From positions 1-10,426 of the forward strand of contig WFSM01000075.1 of the NCBI GenBank assembly GCA_015485945.1: a DNA stretch of 10,426 nucleotides, in the 5' to 3' direction. Numbering within the stretch: the first letter of the stretch is position 1; every line of letters starts with the position of its first letter. Under the pieces are notes generated by a model, which worked only from the letters and a program-made list of their open reading frames with translations, had not been told where the DNA came from and did no database searches. Origin of the DNA: Candidatus Bipolaricaulota bacterium (GTDB lineage Bacteria; Bipolaricaulota; Bipolaricaulia; UBA7950; UBA9294). Shown here piece after piece: positions 7,087 to 10,426 of the stretch. The position numbers were made by a program, and so were the translations under genes.

Positions 7087-7388
7087 CTCCGCTGGATACC
7101 TCACAGCTTGCTGCAGGGAGGAAAGCGGAGATTCGCCACCGACGAACCGGTTTGTTGTTTGTCCGGACTGCATGAAACCTGTGACAGAGAGCGTCGGGGA
7201 CTCCAGTGGAGTAGGACTCCACGGGGCAGGCAAGACCCGACGTTACGGGAAACCCCGGCTTGCGTAGCGTTGCACCTTGTGTGCGACGTTGGTTTCCTGT
7301 GTCCGTGTGGCGATAGGGCGATACTTCAACCTTCACCATAAAGATCAACTCCGGTTAGACCTCTAATGCCCCACAGCTTGCTGTGGGG
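7087..7388. ncRNA. Candidate structured RNA or hairpin-ended non-autonomous element
   Basis: Perfect or near-perfect stems can be paired by eye: 7087-7093 with 7124-7130; 7192-7198 (CGTCGGG) with 7236-7242; inside it 7206-7212 with 7216-7222; 7246-7249 with 7254-7257; 7268-7275 with 7281-7288 (one G-U pair); and a long-range pair 7174-7179 with 7291-7296 that encloses the last four. Both ends carry hairpins around CACAGCTTGCTG (7102-7113 and 7373-7383), a pattern seen in IS200/IS605-type ends. Two readings are open. It may be an untranslated structured leader of the membrane protein operon. Or it may be a short relic of an IS200/IS605 element, whose 3' ends can encode guide-like RNAs. A plus-strand frame ending at 7266 (CPDC at 7162-7173, then GDSSG) is only vaguely TnpB-tail-like. 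Confidence 0.45.
7369..7388. repeat. Perfect 8-bp hairpin with CTTG loop
   Basis: CCCCACAG and CTGTGGGG flank a CTTG loop. On the plus strand it is followed by TTGTTTAAATTT, a weak T-rich tail; on the minus strand no T-run follows. It therefore does not look like the terminator of the ModE-like gene. Its core CACAGCTTGCTG recurs at 7102-7113. Confidence 0.7.
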
Positions 7389-7407
7389 TTGTTTAAATTT
7401 AACTGCC

Positions 7408-7434
7408 TATTTAATTACGAATAGCCACTGTCAA
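7408..7434 (-). promoter_or_regulatory. Candidate promoter for the membrane protein/TiaS-like operon
   Basis: A perfect TTGACA -35 (7434-7429) faces left. The best -10 candidate is TAAATA (7413-7408) at a short 15-bp spacing, typical of a promoter that would need an activator. A ModE-like box lies 5 bp upstream of the -35. Transcription would start near 7400, giving a leader of about 430 nt before the membrane protein gene. Confidence 0.4.
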
Positions 7435-7439
7435 CTATA

Positions 7440-7463
7440 GGCTATATTTTTATCAATATAACG
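7440..7463. promoter_or_regulatory. ModE-like operator box 1
   Basis: Half sites GGCTATATT and AATATAACG are separated by 6 bp. On the minus strand the left half reads CGTTATATT, the same as the E. coli modA operator half as I remember it. It sits just downstream of the ModE-like gene and just upstream of a leftward TTGACA, a position suited to activation. Confidence 0.6.
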
Positions 7464-7467
7464 CTCG

Positions 7468-7878
7468 TTAAAACTCAACCTGCTTCAGAAAGTCATCAAA
7501 TCTGGCCCGTAATCTCTTGTAGTAGTCAATGACACCTCTTCCTTCCTCCGTCACCCTTGTATATCCTCCCCCGACTCCACCAACCTTTTTCTCCACCAAT
7601 GGTTTTGGAGCCAGACGATTCATAGCTTCCACCCAAAGCCAGGCATTACGGTAAGCCAACCCCATCGACCGAGCTGCTTCCGCTATTGAGCCAAATTTAT
7701 CAATGCGTTCCAACAGCATTACTCTTCCCCATCCCATATAAAGCTCGCCGTCCTTTTCTATCCATATTTTGCCCTTTATGGCGTAGCCTGGCTGAGGGTG
7801 TCGCGAGTAACGGGCGGGCCTTTTAGGCTTGAACTTCGGTATCTTCATTGTTTTGACTTTATCTTTAGCTTGCTTCAT
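7468..7878 (-). CDS. One-domain ModE-like winged-helix transcription regulator
   Basis: The 136-residue protein matches the N-terminal DNA-binding domain of the molybdate regulator ModE. Seen: GWGRVMLLERIDKFGSIAEAARSMGLAYRNAWLWVEAMNRL (about 49-89), the LysR-like helix-turn-helix, then PLVEKKVGGVGGGYTRVT (93-110), the wing with its glycine run. It ends soon after, so the two molybdate-binding MOP/TOBE domains of full ModE (about 260 residues) are absent. Stand-alone ModE-type regulators of this kind are common in anaerobes; how they sense metal is unclear. The first 30 residues are lysine- and proline-rich. The start is uncertain: ATG 7878 would lie only a few bases after the predicted transcript start, while Met11 (7848) would give a normal leader. 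Neither has a good ribosome site. It is flanked by two matching operator-like boxes. Confidence 0.88.
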   Translation of the reverse strand: MKQAKDKVKTMKIPKFKPKRPARYSRHPQPGYAIKGKIWIEKDGELYMGWGRVMLLERIDKFGSIAEAARSMGLAYRNAWLWVEAMNRLAPKPLVEKKVGGVGGGYTRVTEEGRGVIDYYKRLRARFDDFLKQVEF

Positions 7879-7885
7879 ATCGACT

Positions 7886-7909
7886 CGCTATATTATTCCC
7901 GATATGACG
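7886..7909. promoter_or_regulatory. ModE-like operator box 2, over the regulator's own -10
   Basis: Half sites CGCTATATT and GATATGACG are separated by 6 bp, the same layout as box 1; GCTATATT and ATAT-ACG are shared by both. It covers the -10 of the regulator's promoter, so bound protein would block RNA polymerase, giving autorepression. Confidence 0.6.
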
Positions 7910-7919
7910 CTTCTGTCAA
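7890..7919 (-). promoter_or_regulatory. Promoter of the ModE-like gene
   Basis: A perfect TTGACA -35 (7919-7914) and a TAATAT -10 (7895-7890) are separated by 18 bp and face left. The predicted start near 7883 is about 5 nt before ATG 7878, so the mRNA is either leaderless or translated from Met11 at 7848. Confidence 0.65.
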
Positions 7920-7922
7920 ATA

Positions 7923-8197
7923 TGTAGTGAACCCCTGATTTGGATACGGCCTTAGAGAGGGTCAGAGCCCGAGGGGGAGGTTAGAATGGACAAGCAGCAC
8001 AAGTTCGCCCCTGCAGTTCAAGGCCAAAGTGGTTCTGGAGCTACTTTTGGGTGCCAAGGCCCCGGCCTGCCGCGGGTACAGCTCCAAAATCGCTGGGTTA
8101 CAAGTGGCAGCGGGAGTTTCTGGAACGGGCCTACACTGTGTTTAAGGATAAAAGTGGTCCCCAATGGAGTACGAGACTCGAACGCAGTTGTACTACA
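7923..8197 (+). mobile_element. Decayed IS3-family insertion sequence remnant
   Basis: The left end TGTAGTGAACCCC (7923-7935) starts with TG as IS3-type inverted repeats do. A partly matching inverted end TGTAGT lies at 8192-8197 on the opposite strand. Between them is only the start of a broken orfA, so nearly all of the element, including the orfB integrase, has been deleted. No target duplication is visible. It lies between the AT-rich block and sfsA. The right boundary is tentative. Confidence 0.6.
7986..8170 (+). pseudogene. IS3-family transposase OrfA fragment, frameshifted
   Basis: OrfA is the helix-turn-helix subunit of IS3-family transposases. The fragment opens with ATG 7986 (MDKQHKFAP) after a GGGGGAGG site. 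It then shifts frame to read FKAKVVLELLLGAKAPA (from about 8017) and shifts again to read SLGYKWQREFLERAYTVFKDK (8090-8152). Joined together these give the usual 'F.xEFKAKVVLELL.GEK...LLYKWQREFLERA' pattern. Two frameshifts and loss of the rest make it non-functional. Its last segment is in frame with sfsA downstream, with no stop between them. Confidence 0.8.
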
Positions 8198-8251
8198 CAT
8201 CATTACTCGCGGTTTGCTTTTCCCGCATGTGGCGGTACCGTTTCAGCGCCC

Positions 8252-8944
8252 ATGACGATCATAGCGCAGTACGACGTGTTCCCGGCGACGGTGCTCCGGC
8301 GTGATACCCGGGTGACGGTGATCGCCCGCACCGTGGGACGGGAGTTCCGTGCCCTGCTGCGCAACACCGGGCGACTCGTGGATCTAATCCATCCCGGGGC
8401 GGAGATCCTGTGCCGGGCGAAGCAGGGCGGGAAGACGGCGGCGCAGGTGCTGGGAGCGGTCGTGAACGACGGGCGGGCAGCCCTGCTCGATACCCTTGTC
8501 CAAGCACGGGCGTTCGCGGCCGCGGCGAACCGGGGATTGATCCCATGGCTTCCCCAGATCGTCCGCCGCGAGGTCCGGGTGCATGACAGCCGGCTGGATT
8601 ACGAGATCGAACTCGCAGGGGCCAAAGGGTTCCTGGAGCTGAAATCCGCGGTTCACCGGCGCGGGGAATGCGCCACCTATCCCGACGCCCCGTCCGCCCG
8701 CGGACGGCGGCACATCGCCCTTCTCACCCAGCTTGGCCAAGAGGGGATCCCGTGCTTTATCGTGTTCATCGCCGCCCATCCGGGTGCAGCCCGGTTCTGC
8801 CCCGACGTGGAGACCGATCCGGAGATCGGCCCCGCGCTGCTGGCGGCACGCGCCGCCGGGGTAAGGATCCATGCGATCAAGATGCACCTCACCCGTGCGG
8901 GAGCGGTGATCCTCGACTCTCCGGCAATCCCGGTTGATATCTGA
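8252..8944 (+). CDS. sfsA: SfsA family protein (sugar fermentation stimulation / PD-(D/E)XK nuclease-like)
   Basis: SfsA was named as a DNA-binding stimulator of sugar fermentation genes; its fold is nuclease-like and its cellular role is poorly known. From ATG 8252 it has 230 residues, the normal family length. Seen: RNTGRLVDLIHPG (37-49), matching the family's 'CPNTGxMxxLxxPG'; VRREVRVHDSRLDYEIE (104-120); FLELKSAV (127-134), where Asp116, Glu129 and Lys131 form the PD-(D/E)XK signature; YPDAPSARGRRHIALL (143-158); and a C-terminal AAGVRIHAIK. The CPN at the NTG motif reads LRN here. The frame is open upstream to 8051 through IS3 debris, so the true start was chosen by family length; no good ribosome site precedes it. 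It is convergent with the PatB gene, with 6 bp between stops. Confidence 0.88.
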   Translation: MTIIAQYDVFPATVLRRDTRVTVIARTVGREFRALLRNTGRLVDLIHPGAEILCRAKQGGKTAAQVLGAVVNDGRAALLDTLVQARAFAAAANRGLIPWLPQIVRREVRVHDSRLDYEIELAGAKGFLELKSAVHRRGECATYPDAPSARGRRHIALLTQLGQEGIPCFIVFIAAHPGAARFCPDVETDPEIGPALLAARAAGVRIHAIKMHLTRAGAVILDSPAIPVDI

Positions 8945-8950
8945 TGGGGC

Positions 8951-10105
8951 CTATCCCGTACTCACAAGCGCGGACCGCATCCGGCCCAACGCCTCAACCA
9001 GTGTTGACCGCGGGCACGCGAAGTTGAGGCGCACAAATCCGTCCCCGCCCGGGCCGAACCGGGCGCCGTCGTTCAGGGCCACCCGCGCTTCCCGGAGGAA
9101 GAACTCGTGCGGGTTTCCGTCGACCGCATTCCGACAGTCGAGCCATGCCAGGTACGTCCCCTCGACCGGTCCCAGCTCCACCCCGGGAAGCTCATCCCGG
9201 ACGAATTGGGTGACGTAGTCGCGGTTACCCGCGAGGTAACCGATGAGCTCATCCAGCCACTCCCCGCCGTGGCGATAGGCGGCGTCGGCAGCGACGTAGC
9301 TCATGATTCCCAAATGGGGAACGAGACCGCGCCGCGTGACCTCCAATCGTTCCCGCAACTTGGGGTTGGGAACAACCGCGATCCCGCAGCTGATCCCGGC
9401 GATGTTGAACGACTTGTTCGGGGCGAACAGGGTGACGGTGCGGTCCGCGATCTCCGGGGCGAGGCTCGCGATCGGAACATGGGGCCGCCCGTCGTACACG
9501 AAATCGGCGTGGATCTCATCGGAGCAGATGTAAATGTCGTTGCGCACGCAGATCTCTGCCATCTGTTCCAGCTCGGCACGGGTGTACACGCGCCCCACCG
9601 GGTTGTGGGGATTGCACAGGAGGAACATCGACACGTCCTGCCGCGCCGCGCGGGCAAAGTCATCGAAATCGACCTCATACCGCCCACCGGGATCGCGGAT
9701 CAGGGGAGAAAACTGCGCGTTCAGCCCGACGTGCTCGGGCACATCGAGGATCGGGAAATAGATCGGCGGCTGGAGAAGGATGCCGGTCCCCGGCTGCGTA
9801 AGGGCGTGAGCAGCCAGGTTGAACCCAACGACAACGTTGGGGACGAACACGACCGCTTCCGGCGCCACTTTCCACCGGTACCGCCGCGCGATCCAATCGA
9901 CGATGACCTCACGCAGTCCCGGCGGCTCCTGCGGGTAGCCGAAGACTCCGTGCGCGACGCGGTCGTGCAGGGCGGCGATCACTGCGGGCGGGGCGGGAAA
10001 GTCCATGTCCGCGACCCACAACGGGAGAACGTCGAGTCCGTACCGCCCCCATTTAACGCTATCCGTGCCCCGGCGATCGATCACCCGGTCGAAATCAAAG
10101 TTCAT
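8951..10105 (-). CDS. PatB/MalY-type PLP-dependent C-S lyase (cystathionine beta-lyase-like aminotransferase)
   Basis: This fold-type I PLP enzyme has 384 residues, typical for the PatB/MalY branch, which cleaves cystathionine or cysteine and can also transaminate. Seen: the N-terminal FDRVIDRRGTDSVKW (5-19) and LPLWVADMDFPAP (27-39) signatures of the branch; CNPHNPVGR (164-172); SDEIHADFVY (195-204) with Asp196 for the pyridine ring; the Schiff-base Lys231 in FAPNKSFNIAG; and the carboxylate-binding Arg359 in GFVRLNFACP. Met1 overlaps the stop of the upstream peptidase gene by ATGA (10102-10105), so translation is coupled. The exact substrate cannot be told from sequence; methionine metabolism or cysteine desulfhydration are both possible. 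Confidence 0.92.
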   Translation of the reverse strand: MNFDFDRVIDRRGTDSVKWGRYGLDVLPLWVADMDFPAPPAVIAALHDRVAHGVFGYPQEPPGLREVIVDWIARRYRWKVAPEAVVFVPNVVVGFNLAAHALTQPGTGILLQPPIYFPILDVPEHVGLNAQFSPLIRDPGGRYEVDFDDFARAARQDVSMFLLCNPHNPVGRVYTRAELEQMAEICVRNDIYICSDEIHADFVYDGRPHVPIASLAPEIADRTVTLFAPNKSFNIAGISCGIAVVPNPKLRERLEVTRRGLVPHLGIMSYVAADAAYRHGGEWLDELIGYLAGNRDYVTQFVRDELPGVELGPVEGTYLAWLDCRNAVDGNPHEFFLREARVALNDGARFGPGGDGFVRLNFACPRSTLVEALGRMRSALVSTG

Positions 10106-10426
10106 CCCTGTTCCTGTTTCAAGTAGCGGTCAAACCAGGCGGCGATGTGCTCCAGCCGGGCGATGCGGCGGTCGGTGCGGCCGGTGCGTGACAGGCCGTG
10201 CGGCTCATCCGGGAACCGCACCATCTCCGTGGGCACGCCCAACCGTTTGAGGGCGACGAATACCTGCTCGCCCTGCTCGATCGGGCAGCGCATGTCGTTC
10301 TCGCTATGGATGACCAGCGTCGGTGTCACTGCGTTCCCAATGTACTTGATCGGGGACTGGCGCCAATAGTTTTCCATGTCCTCCCACGGTGGGACATCGC
10401 CAAATTCCTCTTGGAATGCCCAGTTG
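10102..10426 (-). CDS. S9-family (prolyl oligopeptidase-type) serine peptidase, C-terminal part
   Basis: Only the last 107 residues are in the window; the 5' part lies beyond the right edge. The visible part is the end of an alpha/beta-hydrolase domain. It has PTLVIHSENDMRCPIEQGEQ, whose Asp should be the catalytic acid, and FPDEPHGLSRTGR, whose His should be the catalytic base, then a final helix (RLEHIAAWFDRYL). The nucleophile serine (GxSxGG) would be outside. The match is to acylaminoacyl-peptidase or dipeptidyl-peptidase-like S9 enzymes. It forms an operon with the PatB-type gene through a 4-nt ATGA overlap, which hints at joint peptide and amino-acid degradation. Confidence 0.88.
   Translation of the reverse strand, partial: NWAFQEEFGDVPPWEDMENYWRQSPIKYIGNAVTPTLVIHSENDMRCPIEQGEQVFVALKRLGVPTEMVRFPDEPHGLSRTGRTDRRIARLEHIAAWFDRYLKQEQG

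Larger units (their letters stand above)
6970..7467 (-). other. Long non-coding stretch between the ModE-like and membrane protein genes
   Basis: No convincing gene lies here; the short open frames on both strands lack ribosome sites and family resemblance. From right to left it holds a ModE-like box, a candidate promoter, a strong hairpin, a cluster of nested stems, a second hairpin with a related loop, and a small inverted repeat GCAGTT-GCCTT-AACTGC (7028-7044) about 60 bp before the membrane protein gene. It could be a regulatory leader, a mobile-element remnant, or both. Confidence 0.7.
5574..7922. other. AT-richer block, probable acquired island
   Basis: Between the stop of the PiT gene and the IS3 remnant the base composition shifts visibly toward A+T, with many AT-rich codons in the three minus-strand genes. 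Both flanks are strongly G+C-rich. The block carries one regulator, one membrane protein, one TiaS-like protein and hairpin-rich DNA, and it is bounded on the right by an insertion-sequence remnant. I did not find flanking direct repeats or a tRNA. Confidence 0.55.

Noticed and set aside
7048..7348. Short open frames on both strands (7048-7233 minus, 7076-7348 minus, 7108-7341 plus)
   Set aside because: They overlap one another, lack ribosome sites and family resemblance, and lie in palindrome-rich DNA.
7369..7388. Rho-independent terminator of the ModE-like gene
   Set aside because: In that direction no T-run follows the hairpin; only the opposite strand has a weak T-rich tail.
7423..7429. 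GCCACTG as part of a cobalamin riboswitch
   Set aside because: No B12 box or other conserved riboswitch parts nearby, and it is on the strand without a downstream gene.
9107..10126. Long plus-strand open frame of 339 codons opposite the PatB-type gene
   Set aside because: It is the antisense shadow of a clearly recognised gene in G+C-rich DNA and shows no family resemblance.
1..10426. CRISPR array, tRNA or rRNA gene
   Set aside because: No regularly spaced repeats and no tRNA- or rRNA-like segments were noticed on either strand.

Overview
The window looks like a bacterial chromosome from a G+C-rich, probably anaerobic organism with a [NiFe]-hydrogenase (hydrogenase maturation genes), sigma70-like promoters and strong Shine-Dalgarno sites. 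HypB is of the short, archaeal-like type without an N-terminal metal-storage region. I cannot name the phylum from sequence alone; an uncultured thermophilic or anaerobic lineage is possible.

Layout. 1-3086 (minus): hydrogenase maturation operon hypB-hypA-hypF with overlapping genes; hypF runs off the left edge. 3148-4536 (plus), divergent from hypB: a class III PLP aminotransferase related to glutamate-1-semialdehyde aminomutase. 4638-5573 (plus): a PiT-family anion transporter preceded by a promoter and a palindromic, AT-rich operator-like patch. 5589-7878 (minus): a visibly AT-richer block with a one-domain ModE-like regulator, about 500 bp of non-coding DNA rich in hairpins, a six-helix membrane protein resembling an ECF S component, and a short TiaS-like 'DDTD' protein. 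7923-8197: a decayed IS3-family remnant at the edge of that block. 8252-8944 (plus): sfsA. 8951-10105 (minus): a PatB/MalY-type C-S lyase/aminotransferase, translationally coupled to the 3' end of an S9-family peptidase (10102-10426) that enters from the right edge.

How the genes may work together. HypA and HypB insert nickel, and HypF starts CN ligand synthesis for [NiFe]-hydrogenase. The most interesting part is the AT-rich block. Two sites of identical architecture (9-bp half site, 6-bp spacer, 9-bp half site), both close to the ModE operator, flank the ModE-like gene. One overlaps the -10 of the regulator's own promoter, suggesting autorepression. The other lies just upstream of a TTGACA -35 facing the membrane protein/TiaS-like gene pair. 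I infer a small regulon, perhaps molybdate- or tungstate-linked, made of a ModE-like switch, a long structured leader or mobile-element remnant, a candidate small-molecule transporter and a TiaS-like enzyme. The function is unproven.
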